From Acetobacter fallax (GTDB lineage: Bacteria > Pseudomonadota > Alphaproteobacteria > Acetobacterales > Acetobacteraceae): 49,837 nucleotides of DNA. Shown here piece by piece: positions 1 through 8,303 of this stretch; the stretch's first letter is position 1, and each line of letters begins with the position of its first letter. The DNA lies in the NCBI RefSeq assembly GCF_011516735.1, contig NZ_WOSX01000025.1, forward strand, positions 1 through 49,837, read 5' to 3'. Below the pieces are notes generated by a model. It had not been told where the DNA came from and ran no database searches. It saw nothing but the letters and a program-made list of their open reading frames with translations. The translations under genes and the position numbers were made by a program.

Positions 1-78
1 ATCGGCGAACTCCTGCGCAGCTACACTCCCAGCGAATGCGCCAACTACTTCACCAACTCAGGATATGGACCAACATAA
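1..78 (+). mobile_element. 3' end of an IS630-family transposase (partial at window edge)
   Basis: The first 25 codons read in frame 1 give a peptide ending SECANYFTNSGYGPT followed by TAA. This matches the usual C-terminus of IS630-family DDE transposases, which end in a (D/E)CxNxFxxxGY-type tail. Only the tail is inside the window, so neither intactness nor the element's left end can be judged. The right end of the element must lie shortly after base 78; I could not place its terminal repeat with confidence. It sits downstream of rlmB and faces it. Confidence 0.72.
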
Positions 79-107
79 AATCATCACGCTCTAATGACAA
101 CAGAGCC

Positions 108-256
108 TTTCAAAAGCCCCTCTGCTGGCGATCAGGCGCGCGTTTTCTGCTCTCCGATGTCCACGGCCAGCACGGCCGCTTCGCTTCGGGGCTCAAAAAC
201 ACACGCCGGTCGCATCCCCTCACGACCGCTCTCGCTCAGCAGTGAGGCTTTTGAAA
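108..256. repeat. Imperfect 20-bp inverted repeat enclosing 109 bp
   Basis: The arms 108-127 and 237-256 are complementary at 18 of 20 positions (TTTCAAAAGCC is shared exactly). They lie between the IS630 remnant and the 3' end of rlmB. The interior has no recognisable gene. It could be a small non-autonomous element or a long hairpin in the 3' end of the rlmB transcript; the sequence alone does not decide. Confidence 0.5.
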
Positions 257-288
257 CACCTTTTTAATGCCTGTGCGCCAGAGCCCCG

Positions 289-1152
289 TTATTTCCCGCG
301 CACCAGTTCATAAAGCCCGATTGCCGCCGCGACAGATACATTCAGGCTCTCCATCGTCCCCGGCATATAAAGCCCGGCAATTTCATCGCAGCCTTCACGT
401 GTCAGCCGCCGCAGGCCGTCGCCTTCCGAGCCAAGCACCAGCGCAGCCCTGCGCCCGCCCAGAGAGGCGCCGTCCAGCCGTCCGCCACCCGCATCAAGCC
501 CGACCGTCCAGATGTCGTGTTGTTTGAGAGTGTCGATGCAGCGCGCCAGATTGACCACCCGCACCAGCGGAACAACCTCAAGCGCCCCTGACGCGGCTTT
601 GGCGAGGGCGGCACCCTCATCAGGAGCATGCCGATCCTGCATCACCACACAGGCAGCTCCGAATGCTGCCGCAGATCTCAGAATGGCGCCGACATTGCGT
701 GGGTCCGTGACCTGATCAAGAACAAGCACGGGGCCGGGCCGTTCCAGCGCGTCCTCCAGATCGAGCGCTTCCAGCGGCTCCACAAGAACAGCAACTCCCT
801 GATGAACCGTGTCCGCACCAAGCAGGGCCGTGAAACGTGCCCGGTCAGCACGTTCTGTCGCGGAAGGCAGAGGCACGGAGAGGCGTCCTGCGAAATCCTC
901 CTGCGCTTCGGCGGAGAGCAGAACCCGGTGGACCGTCCGGTGCGGATTCTCAAGCGCCGCCTGTGAGGCATGAACGCCCGCTACCCAGTAAGGCGCCGCG
1001 CCCCGCCCTGATGGCCGCCCATGCCGGCGCGGCTGACGGTGCGTCCCTTTGTCCGCCCCTGTGTGATCATCGCCTCCATGCCGGGGCCGATGCTCTTTCT
1101 GAGGGCGATTAGAGGGAGACGGACGAGGCTTTGGATGACGGGGCGTGTTCAT
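289..1152 (-). CDS. rlmB: 23S rRNA (guanosine-2'-O)-methyltransferase RlmB, SpoU/TrmH family
   Basis: The 287-residue product has a basic, disordered N-terminus (about 45 residues rich in R, P, H), a substrate-binding region, then a SPOUT methyltransferase domain. The SpoU motifs are visible: DQVTDPRNVGAILRSA (motif 1), LVLGSEGDGL (motif 2) and PGTMESLNVSVAAAIGLYE (motif 3, knot and SAM site). Family members methylate a guanosine of 23S rRNA or a tRNA ribose. I start at the ATG at 1152 because the open frame further upstream runs antisense through the tRNA-Tyr gene and is a known annotation artefact. The RlmB assignment over other TrmH paralogues is likely, not certain. Confidence 0.85.
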   Translation of the reverse strand: MNTPRHPKPRPSPSNRPQKEHRPRHGGDDHTGADKGTHRQPRRHGRPSGRGAAPYWVAGVHASQAALENPHRTVHRVLLSAEAQEDFAGRLSVPLPSATERADRARFTALLGADTVHQGVAVLVEPLEALDLEDALERPGPVLVLDQVTDPRNVGAILRSAAAFGAACVVMQDRHAPDEGAALAKAASGALEVVPLVRVVNLARCIDTLKQHDIWTVGLDAGGGRLDGASLGGRRAALVLGSEGDGLRRLTREGCDEIAGLYMPGTMESLNVSVAAAIGLYELVRGK

Positions 1153-1263
1153 GCGCCTGCTATACGACGGCACGAAAGTCTCGTCATCACGTCTGTCGCC
1201 GCCAGATGATCGTCCGGATACCGGCATTGCATCACATGGCGCCGTGAAGAGACGCGCCCGGTG

Positions 1264-1291
1264 TTGACATGGCCGTCTGAGCCCCTTAATT
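1264..1291 (+). promoter_or_regulatory. Promoter of tRNA-Tyr
   Basis: A perfect -35 box TTGACA (1264-1269) is followed after 16 bp by TTAATT (1286-1291). The tRNA begins 12 bp further on, which fits a start a few bases before the mature 5' end. Confidence 0.6.
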
Positions 1292-1303
1292 CCTCGTCGC
1301 GTC

Positions 1304-1389
1304 GGACAGGTGCCCGAGTGGCTAAAGGGGGCGGACTGTAAATCCGCTGGCGTACGCCTACGTTGGTTCGAATCCAACCCTGTCCACCA
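1304..1389 (+). tRNA. tRNA-Tyr (anticodon GTA)
   Basis: An 86-nt class II tRNA with a long variable arm. The acceptor stem pairs GGACAGG (1304-1310) with CCTGTCC (1379-1385), followed by discriminator A and an encoded CCA. The anticodon loop reads CTGTAAA with GTA, and the T-arm carries GGTTCGAATCC. A clear promoter lies just upstream. It stands alone between rlmB and phrB, not in a tRNA array. Confidence 0.97.
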
Positions 1390-1509
1390 TCTCCTCAGAA
1401 AATATGTCGTGAAATAATGTTCCGCCGCAGCAGGCAGTTTGTGCCTGATCACTGTCGGCGCAGTCTTTCATGAGCTTTGACGTCATCTCCGGCATCGCTA
1501 TGAAGTCGT

Positions 1510-2952
1510 ATGTCCGTCACCCCACCCGCGCTCGTCTGGTTCCGCGAAGACTTCCGTCTCGCTGATAACGCTGCCCTCGCTGATGCTGCACAAAGTGGCG
1601 GTCCGCTGATCTGTTTCGTCATTCTTGATGAGGCCCGCCTGCCTGGGGCAGCGGCCCGCTGGTGGCTTGACGGTGCCGTGCGCGCGCTTGATGCCCGACT
1701 GAAAGGCATGGGAGGCGCACTCCACGTATTTCGTGGCCCGTCGCAGAGCGTTTTGCGCCGGATCGTGGAGCAAACCAGTGCGCGATCCGTCTTCTGGAAC
1801 CGCCGTTACGACCAGAAAGGTCGTGAGACAGACGCTGCCATCAAAGCGGAACTGAAAGACGCCGGAATCGTGGCGCACAGTCATGCCGGCGCTCTTCTGA
1901 ACGAACCGTGGACAGTGCGCACCCGTTCCGGCACGCCATTTCAGGTTTTCACGGCTTTCTGGCGCGGCGTCCGGGATCTTGGTGAACCTCGTCCGCCTCT
2001 TCCGGAACCGAAGACAATGTCATTTGCCGGGCTGCCAGAGAGTCTTAAACGGGACTGTCTCAGACCGGATGAATATGCGCTGCGCCCGCAGCATCCTGAC
2101 TGGGCCTCAGGCCTGCGTGACGCCTGGACGCCCGGCGAAGCAGAGGCGCATGATCTGCTCGACTCGTTTCTGGCCCACGACCTCACGGCTTACGCCACAT
2201 CGCGTGATTTTCCAGGGCAGGACACAAGCTCACACCTGTCGCCGTATCTCCGCTCTGGCCATATTACGCCCGCCCAGGTCTGGCATGCCGTTGCCGACAG
2301 GACTGAAGCGGCCAGCGAAACGGATGCCGCGAAGTTCCTCGCGGAACTTGGCTGGCGCGAATTCGCCTGGTCACTGCTGTTTGCTCATGATGATCTGGCG
2401 ACCCGTAATCTCCGGCCAGCTTTCGACGCCATGCCCTGGCGTCACGATCCCGAGGGCCTGAAAGCGTGGCAACAGGGCCTCACCGGCTATCCCCTGGTCG
2501 ATGCCGGGATGCGGGAACTCTGGCAGACCGGCTGGATGCATAACCGTGTGCGGATGGTCGTCGCTTCGTTTCTCGTGAAACATCTGCTGATCGACTGGCG
2601 CGAGGGTGAACGCTGGTTCGCAGACACGCTCGTCGATTATGATCCGGCCAGCAACGCCATGAACTGGCAGTGGAATGCCGGCACGGGTGTCGAGTCAGCC
2701 CCGTTCTTCAGGGTCATGAATCCGATCCTGCAATCGCGGAAATTCGATCCGGACGGCACCTATATCCGCCGCTGGGTTCCGGAACTGGTCCGTCTGCCAG
2801 ATTCCGTGATCCATACCCCCTGGGAGGCTGATCCGGACTTGCTGCGTCATGCGGGTATTGCCCCCGGGCAAACTTATCCCGCCCCGATTGTCGATCATCG
2901 CGAGGCCCGGGAGCGGGCGCTCGCCGCGTGGCGCGGACTGAAAGCGGACTGA
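1510..2952 (+). CDS. phrB: Deoxyribodipyrimidine photolyase (cryptochrome/photolyase family)
   Basis: The 480-residue protein fits class I CPD photolyases, which use FADH- and light to split cyclobutane pyrimidine dimers. The N-terminal antenna-binding Rossmann domain starts LVWFREDFRLADN. The C-terminal FAD-binding helical domain carries the GWREF segment, the YPLVDAGMRELWQTGWMHNR stretch and, near residue 385, the WQWNAGTG...FRVMNP signature of the active site. Length is normal for the family. It is a single gene with a weak hairpin after it (2979-2999) and is followed by pirin on the same strand. A cryptochrome-like function is possible but the bacterial photolyase reading is far more likely. 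Confidence 0.93.
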   Translation: MSVTPPALVWFREDFRLADNAALADAAQSGGPLICFVILDEARLPGAAARWWLDGAVRALDARLKGMGGALHVFRGPSQSVLRRIVEQTSARSVFWNRRYDQKGRETDAAIKAELKDAGIVAHSHAGALLNEPWTVRTRSGTPFQVFTAFWRGVRDLGEPRPPLPEPKTMSFAGLPESLKRDCLRPDEYALRPQHPDWASGLRDAWTPGEAEAHDLLDSFLAHDLTAYATSRDFPGQDTSSHLSPYLRSGHITPAQVWHAVADRTEAASETDAAKFLAELGWREFAWSLLFAHDDLATRNLRPAFDAMPWRHDPEGLKAWQQGLTGYPLVDAGMRELWQTGWMHNRVRMVVASFLVKHLLIDWREGERWFADTLVDYDPASNAMNWQWNAGTGVESAPFFRVMNPILQSRKFDPDGTYIRRWVPELVRLPDSVIHTPWEADPDLLRHAGIAPGQTYPAPIVDHREARERALAAWRGLKAD

Positions 2953-2978
2953 CTGGCTGCTTCTGTCAGGCGTCCTTT

Positions 2979-2999
2979 GTGGAAACACATCGTTTCCGC
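2979..2999 (+). terminator. Weak hairpin after phrB
   Basis: GTGGAAAC (2979-2986) pairs with GTTTCCGC (2992-2999) with one G-T pair and a 5-base loop, followed by a T-rich but interrupted tract. It could end phrB transcription before the pirin gene. Confidence 0.35.
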
Positions 3000-3089
3000 C
3001 ATTTCGATTTCAATCAGTCTCTCCTGAGCGCAACTCTTCGGCACACCCATTCTCCGGAAAACTGAGCGGGGAAGAACAGGAGAAGAACA

Positions 3090-3791
3090 ATGATCGAAGT
3101 CAGACCCTTTGCCGGACTCGGTGCCGCCCGCCACGGCTGGCTGGACGCGCATCACCATTTTTCTTTCGCGGGTTATCATGATCCCGCCAGGATGCACTGG
3201 GGTGCGCTCCGGGTGTGGAACGATGACACCATCGACGCGAACACAGGCTTTCCGCCGCATCCGCATCGCGACATGGAAATCATCACCTATGTTCGCAGCG
3301 GCGCGATCACGCATGAGGACAGTCTTGGCAATAAAGGCCGGACCGGTGCAGGCGACGTACAGGTGATGTCCGCCGGTTCCGGTATCACACATGCGGAATA
3401 TAACCGTGAGGCTGAACCGACCACGCTGTTCCAGATCTGGATCATGCCGGATGCCCGTGGTCACGCTCCGCGCTGGGGAGCCAGACCTTTCCCGAAGACC
3501 GATCGGTCCGGCCAGTTCGTGCCGCTTGCTTCCGGTCGGGAAGGGGATGGCGACGCGCTGTGGATCGGGGCAGATGCCCGCGTCCTTGGCGCAACGGTGA
3601 AAGCGGGTGAAAGCGTAACCTGGGCGACATCGAAAGATCGCTATCTCTACCTCGTTCCGGCGCAGGGAACGGTCATCGTCAATGGTGTGAAAGCCAGCGC
3701 ACGGGATGGTGTGGCGATTCATGATGAAGATTACATCACCGTCGAAGCATGCGAGGACGCCGAACTCGTTCTTGTCGATAGCGCCGCGTGA
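3090..3791 (+). CDS. Pirin family bicupin (YhhW/quercetinase-like)
   Basis: The 233-residue protein is a bicupin of the pirin family. The N-terminal cupin holds the conserved metal ligands: H57 and H59 in PHPHRDMEIITYV, and H101 and E103 in ITHAEYN. Family members include E. coli YhhW, which has quercetin 2,3-dioxygenase activity in vitro, and redox-sensing pirins; the physiological substrate here cannot be read from sequence. A good Shine-Dalgarno (GGAGAA) precedes the ATG. It is preceded by phrB with a 137-bp spacer and followed by a strong GC hairpin. Confidence 0.9.
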   Translation: MIEVRPFAGLGAARHGWLDAHHHFSFAGYHDPARMHWGALRVWNDDTIDANTGFPPHPHRDMEIITYVRSGAITHEDSLGNKGRTGAGDVQVMSAGSGITHAEYNREAEPTTLFQIWIMPDARGHAPRWGARPFPKTDRSGQFVPLASGREGDGDALWIGADARVLGATVKAGESVTWATSKDRYLYLVPAQGTVIVNGVKASARDGVAIHDEDYITVEACEDAELVLVDSAA

Positions 3792-3803
3792 TGTCCCGGG
3801 CCC

Positions 3804-3825
3804 TGCGGGGGGCTTAGCCCCCGCA
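3804..3825 (+). terminator. GC-rich hairpin after the pirin gene
   Basis: TGCGGGGG (3804-3811) and CCCCCGCA (3818-3825) form an 8-bp perfect stem with a 6-base loop, 13 bp after the pirin stop. There is no T-run, so it may act with Rho or as an mRNA 3' stabiliser and not as a classic intrinsic terminator. Confidence 0.45.
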
Positions 3826-3955
3826 TCCCGATCTTCTCATGAGAGCGACGGACTGAGTATTTTCCGACAAGCAGGCAATCCGGGCCACCCGGCCTCTTGC
3901 GGCGCAGCGTGACGCGGGATACCGCAACCCGTTTAGTCTCGCAGGAGGGCATCCC

Positions 3956-4807
3956 ATGTTTCTGACACCCGGCAGCATGCGGGCTGCCGCCGCCGCGCTC
4001 ACCCTGGCCACCGTTGGCCCGGTCGCCGCGAACGCTGCCCCTCAGGTCGAGTTCCAGCGTCTGACATGGACGGAAATTCAGAGCGCCATCCACTCCGGTT
4101 ACGACACGATCATCGTCCCCATTGGCGGCACCGAGCAGAGCGGGCCCTACATAGCGGTCGGTAAACACAATGTCCGCGCCCAGGCGCTCGCCGATCAGAT
4201 TGCCCGTAATCTTGGCAATGCGCTTGTCGCCCCGGTGATCGCTTATGTCCCTGAAGGGGGCACGTCCCCGCGCACCTCCCACATGCGCTTTCCTGGCACG
4301 ATCTCCGTCACACCTGCTGTATTTTCCGGCCTCCTGCACTCTGCCGCCGAGAGTTTTCGCGTACAGGGCTTTAGTCTCATCGCCTTTATCGGCGATCACG
4401 GCGGATATCGCGCCGAAATGTGTAAGGTCGCGGCGGAAATCGACCATTCATGGTCGCATACGGGTGCCCGTGCTGCCTGTATTGACGATTATTATACTGT
4501 CATCAGCGGTGCCTACGATCAGGCGCTCCGTTCCCGCGGGCTGGCAACTGATGTCGGCACTCATGCTGAACTGAGCGACACCTCACTGATGCTCGCTGTT
4601 GATCCGTCCATGGTCCGTACCGATGCACTTCGCGCAGCGCCGAAACCCACGACAGCGGATGGTGTCTATGGCGGAGATCCACGCCCTTCGACGGCGGAAC
4701 TCGGCCGGACCGGCGTGGAAATGCAGGTGAAGGCCGCAGTGGCGGAGATCAGAACGCTACAGGAAACAACACGGTCATCGGGTGGTCATTCAAACCGCCA
4801 GCCGTGA
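3956..4807 (+). CDS. Secreted creatininase-family amidohydrolase
   Basis: The 283-residue protein begins with a Sec-type signal peptide (hydrophobic A/L-rich stretch about residues 9-25, likely cleavage near ANA-AP). The rest is a creatininase-fold hydrolase: IVPIGGTEQSGPYIAVGKHN (residues 53-72) corresponds to the GSxEQHGPHLPLGTD metal motif, and GDHGG (146-150) to the second metal motif GHGGN. Compared with creatininase itself, the metal-site His of EQH is Ser62 and the Asp of GTD is His71, so metal binding and substrate must differ. Family substrates are cyclic amides (creatinine, formamidopyrimidines); this one is unassigned. Periplasmic location is inferred. Its stop is 4 bp from the convergent FUSC gene stop. 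Confidence 0.8.
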   Translation: MFLTPGSMRAAAAALTLATVGPVAANAAPQVEFQRLTWTEIQSAIHSGYDTIIVPIGGTEQSGPYIAVGKHNVRAQALADQIARNLGNALVAPVIAYVPEGGTSPRTSHMRFPGTISVTPAVFSGLLHSAAESFRVQGFSLIAFIGDHGGYRAEMCKVAAEIDHSWSHTGARAACIDDYYTVISGAYDQALRSRGLATDVGTHAELSDTSLMLAVDPSMVRTDALRAAPKPTTADGVYGGDPRPSTAELGRTGVEMQVKAAVAEIRTLQETTRSSGGHSNRQP

Positions 4808-4810
4808 TTC

Positions 4811-7000
4811 TCAGTCCTTCACCTTGAACCGTCTGGACGCGTCAAGGAACGCGTGGTTCGCATCCAGCTCATGCGAGACAACGATCAGATAAGTGATGGC
4901 CCGCGTCAGTTCGATGCGTGTCGAGATATTGGCTTCCCGTGCCTCGATCCGCCGTAACAGCGCCGTGGCCCGCCGGGCCGTGCTCGATGCCCGCCCATAC
5001 TGCCCGGTGAACTGGCTCATGCGCGACATGGTGATTTCCAGCGCCTGGCGGGCCTGATGCGGGACCTGGTTGCGCTTCAGCAGCGTGCGAAGCCTGATGA
5101 TGTTCAGCCCGATAGTCATCGCAGCCAGGGTGCCCTGCAGATAGCCCTCAATGGTGGGTGAGGGCGTAGGGCCGGCATGGCGGATCACCCGCGCAAAGCG
5201 GTCGATGTTGCGGCCCGTCCAGTCCTGCGTGAGCGGGATCGGCTCGGCTGAGGCCAGGGTGCGGAGATCCTGAAGCATCGTCCGGCGCATCCGCCAGCGC
5301 TCGGAAGACGCATCGAACGGCAGCACAAGGCGGAAAATCATCACGGCGAAAGCAACGCCGAGAACAACGGCGCTCGTCGAGTTGAGCCACTCGATCTCGT
5401 TCCAGCGTCCCTGATTCCAGGTATGCACAAAGTTCGGCAAAAGCAGTGTGTAAGCAGCGGCATGCAGCGCTGTCGCCGAATTGCGGGCAGCCAGACCACC
5501 TGCAATCATCGGTATGGCCAGAGCGGCAATGAGTTCCTCATAAACCGTAAGCTGCGGCACAATGAGAAACACCATAAAGAACGACACAAAGGCGGCCCAG
5601 AGGCTGCCTTTCAGAAAGTTTGTCGTCGCCAGAACCGGGTTTTCACGTGTCGCGAACAGACCGCAGACAACGCCCACAAAGGTGATGAAACCGAGCCCTG
5701 ACGGCCATGCGGTAATTTCCCACACCAGCCCCGCCGTTGTCATCGCAAGGGTAGCACGCACACCGTTATAGGCCGCCTCGCGCCAGTCCCGATGAGACTG
5801 TAGCCGGAAGCGGAAATGGTCGCCCTTAATCTCGTGATGGCTGGCATCGAACTCAGCAAGAGCCCCGTCAAGTTCACCCAGCAGTTCGTCAAGCGCGTTA
5901 TGCAGAATGCGCTCATCAAGCAGCGCCGTGACCTTGTCGTCAGTGGACGGGAGATTAAGCGAGATCTCCTGGGTCAGGGCATCAACGATCTGCTGACGGC
6001 ATTCAGCGCGCAATCGCGAGAGGTCGTGCCGCAGGACGACAATCTCTTCGTCGGTTGCCAGACGCGTGGGAAGCGTCAGCAGAAAGGTGCGTGTCATCCC
6101 CGCCGTATTCTCGAAAGCCGGCTGGGCATGTTCAAGCGATTGCAGCCGCACCGCCATACCCAGACCGCGGGAGAGCAGGACGGATACGGCAGCCAGCGCA
6201 GCACGCGCATGATCGCCTTCGTGTCCGTGTGGCCCCATCTCCACTTCGCTGAATTCGATCTGGTCGTTGATCGACAGAAGCGGCCCGAACAGAGCGCGGG
6301 AACGGACCAGCGCCGCCTGCTTGCCTTCGAGCAGAGCGGCAATTGCCTCCGAGACACTGGACAAAGCAGTGCCGAGCTTATGCCGGATGTTGCGCCGGGC
6401 CGTTTCGGCAAGATTATGAGCGAACAGGCCCGCCAGCAGCGCCTCGCAGGTAATCCCGAGCACGATATACGTTGCACGCGACATTGCGATCATGAACACA
6501 TTGTCAGGATTGTTGACCGAACCCAGCGCGATGATGGCGGAGGTATAGCCTGCCAGAACAAGGGCATAGGAACGGAAATTGTGCACAAGCGTGGCGCACA
6601 TGCAGCAGAAACCCACCCAAAGGCCGAGTGCGGGGAAAAACAGCCAGGGTTTCTGAGGGAAAGCCGAAACCAGCGCGATTGATGAGACCACACCCAGCAC
6701 AGTGCCCACCAGACGCCAGCGGGATTTCGACATGCTTTCGCCGCGGGAGCCCTGAGCCACGATCCAGACGGTCATCGCCGCCCATTGCGGATCGTCCAGT
6801 TCCATCCACATGGCGATGACCAGCGCCAGAAGGGCTGCGGTCGTGGTGCGAACCGCAAATCCGAGAGCCGCCGGAGTCGGCGCGAAGAGCCACCGCAGAG
6901 CATCATTCCGCGATTCGCCTGGTCGCCTGACGGGCTGCAGGTGACGCAGAAAAGAGAGGCGCTTGATCAGAAAGAGGGGAATTCCGGGAAGCGCGGGCAC
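4811..7000 (-). CDS. FUSC family membrane protein (fusaric acid resistance/AaeB-like efflux)
   Basis: The 729-residue protein has two repeated modules. Each has a block of transmembrane helices (about residues 45-200 and 400-560) followed by a long cytoplasmic, charged helical region. The first block contains the DPQWAAMTVWIV segment typical of FUSC/AaeB/YccS proteins. The family exports aromatic acids and similar weak acids, often with an HlyD-type partner and a small DUF1656 protein. Neither partner lies next to it here, so it resembles the standalone YccS/YhfK branch. It ends 4 bp from the creatininase gene, facing it. Substrate unknown. Confidence 0.85.
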   Translation of the reverse strand: MPALPGIPLFLIKRLSFLRHLQPVRRPGESRNDALRWLFAPTPAALGFAVRTTTAALLALVIAMWMELDDPQWAAMTVWIVAQGSRGESMSKSRWRLVGTVLGVVSSIALVSAFPQKPWLFFPALGLWVGFCCMCATLVHNFRSYALVLAGYTSAIIALGSVNNPDNVFMIAMSRATYIVLGITCEALLAGLFAHNLAETARRNIRHKLGTALSSVSEAIAALLEGKQAALVRSRALFGPLLSINDQIEFSEVEMGPHGHEGDHARAALAAVSVLLSRGLGMAVRLQSLEHAQPAFENTAGMTRTFLLTLPTRLATDEEIVVLRHDLSRLRAECRQQIVDALTQEISLNLPSTDDKVTALLDERILHNALDELLGELDGALAEFDASHHEIKGDHFRFRLQSHRDWREAAYNGVRATLAMTTAGLVWEITAWPSGLGFITFVGVVCGLFATRENPVLATTNFLKGSLWAAFVSFFMVFLIVPQLTVYEELIAALAIPMIAGGLAARNSATALHAAAYTLLLPNFVHTWNQGRWNEIEWLNSTSAVVLGVAFAVMIFRLVLPFDASSERWRMRRTMLQDLRTLASAEPIPLTQDWTGRNIDRFARVIRHAGPTPSPTIEGYLQGTLAAMTIGLNIIRLRTLLKRNQVPHQARQALEITMSRMSQFTGQYGRASSTARRATALLRRIEAREANISTRIELTRAITYLIVVSHELDANHAFLDASRRFKVKD

Positions 7001-7307
7001 AATCTGCCTGGATCAGAAGGTGAGAATATGAAATTACGGATAGCTGATGTTTGGACGCCGTGCGTGGGGGATAGCCGCATAACAGCCATCCTTTAGCCTG
7101 AACGCGACGCACATATCCTTACCGGCAGCGCTTCTGAAACGTTTTTGGGACGAGGATGTTGCCCGGCCCGGAAAATCAGGGCCGGAGCGTCGCGGAGCAC
7201 AGTATAACGCTCCGGTCGCAAAGCGTCCTGAAATGCGTTAACGTCCCATTCAGGCAGCGCCCATTACATGCCGGAATACGCGAAACAACGGGCCAGAGGA
7301 CACAGTC
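7001..7307. promoter_or_regulatory. Divergent intergenic region with inverted repeat
   Basis: These 307 bp separate the FUSC gene (minus) from the YidB-like gene (plus) and must hold both promoters. The clearest structure is a 9-bp inverted repeat, CCGGAGCGT (7182-7190) with ACGCTCCGG (7207-7215), around a 16-bp centre that includes TATAAC. I could not fix a confident -35/-10 pair for either gene and see no coding potential. Confidence 0.4.
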
Positions 7308-7649
7308 ATGAGCATATTGGGCAATCTGGTCGATAAGATCGGTTCCTCTCTCGGTATCGATCTGCACGCCAAAATGAATGAGCAGCTTCAGTCCCTGCTT
7401 GATCCGGCCACCATTCAGCAGATCGTCGCCAAAGCCGACGATGCCGGCCTCGGTGACAAGGTCCGCTCGTGGATCGGGAAGGGCGACAACCTCCCGGTTT
7501 CTCCGGATGAGATCAAACAGATCCTTGGTAATTCAGAAGTCCAGAATCTCGTGGCGCGGACTGGTCTGCCCGCGGACTCGCTGCTTCCCGCGCTGGCGCA
7601 TTTCCTGCCTGATGCGGTTGATAAAAAGACACCGGAAGGCACAGCCTGA
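7308..7649 (+). CDS. YidB family protein (DUF937)
   Basis: A 113-residue soluble protein. It resembles the YidB/DUF937 family: a short N-terminal segment MSILGNLVDKIGSSLG, then helices containing LDPATIQQIVAKADDAGLGDKVRSW and a C-terminal LPADSLLPALAHFLPDAVDKKTPEG tail, the last part being the most conserved in the family. Function is unknown; E. coli YidB has no defined role. It is followed at 88 bp by an unknown membrane protein gene on the same strand, so the two may be co-transcribed. Confidence 0.8.
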   Translation: MSILGNLVDKIGSSLGIDLHAKMNEQLQSLLDPATIQQIVAKADDAGLGDKVRSWIGKGDNLPVSPDEIKQILGNSEVQNLVARTGLPADSLLPALAHFLPDAVDKKTPEGTA

Positions 7650-7737
7650 GAGTTTTCGCCCTGAAAGCTTTCACCGGACGGTCGCGCAGTTCTGACAGGA
7701 AAGGCGTGACCAGGGCTGAAGGTCACATGATAACGTT

Positions 7738-8256
7738 ATGACTCTTTCCGATATTATTACCCGGTTCGATCTCTGGCTGCTCGACCGGGTTTTTCAGCCT
7801 GTCGCGGATCGCCTGCCGGAACGGCTCCCTGCTTATGAAGCCGGAATGAGTCTGCTGCTCGGTTCCCTGCTTTTGCTGGCAACCTCAATCGCCGCCATGG
7901 TTGTTCTGCTGGGCGAAAACCCGCTGAATGCTATTTATGACGTGCTGATCTGGGGCATGTGGGTGGCGTTCTATCTCGGCGTCAATCGCATGCGTGTGCT
8001 CGTGCGACCAGGCTTCATGAATCCGCTCCGGACCATGTTTCTTGGTTTTCGTCCGATTTCTTTTGCGTTCCTGCTCTATGCCATCTGGCAGAGCACGTCC
8101 CTGCCGCCCCCGATCAATCTGGGTTTGTGGTTCAATGCTCTGGCTGACGCGGCATTCGTCTGTGGAGTTTATCTGATTTCCTGTGAACAGACGCCGCCAA
8201 AAAAGAAGCAGGTGAACTGGAAGCGCGAATTCGGCAGTGTGCCGGATCAGGGCTGA
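7738..8256 (+). CDS. Hypothetical membrane protein, about four TM helices
   Basis: I do not recognise this 172-residue protein. It shows a soluble N-terminus, then hydrophobic stretches at about residues 38-60 (SLLLGSLLLLATSIAAMVVLL), 64-82, 98-118 and 125-147, and a short charged C-terminal tail with PPKKKQVNWKRE. This is a compact inner-membrane protein with the tail likely cytoplasmic. No catalytic motif is visible. The start codon directly follows a TTATGACT context without a strong Shine-Dalgarno. It faces ribF, whose stop lies about 50 bp away. Confidence 0.6.
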   Translation: MTLSDIITRFDLWLLDRVFQPVADRLPERLPAYEAGMSLLLGSLLLLATSIAAMVVLLGENPLNAIYDVLIWGMWVAFYLGVNRMRVLVRPGFMNPLRTMFLGFRPISFAFLLYAIWQSTSLPPPINLGLWFNALADAAFVCGVYLISCEQTPPKKKQVNWKREFGSVPDQG

Positions 8257-8303
8257 GGGAAAAACCGTTCCGCTGGCTGAATAGCAGCCTGAAACTTAAC
8301 GGA

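Noticed and set aside
1153..1452. N-terminal extension of rlmB reading GLDSNQRRRTPADLQSAPF
   Set aside because: This is the well-known antisense translation of a tRNA-Tyr gene; the tRNA is plainly present on the other strand.
5816..6682. Plus-strand open frame of 288 codons within the FUSC gene
   Set aside because: It is antisense to a strongly supported membrane protein.
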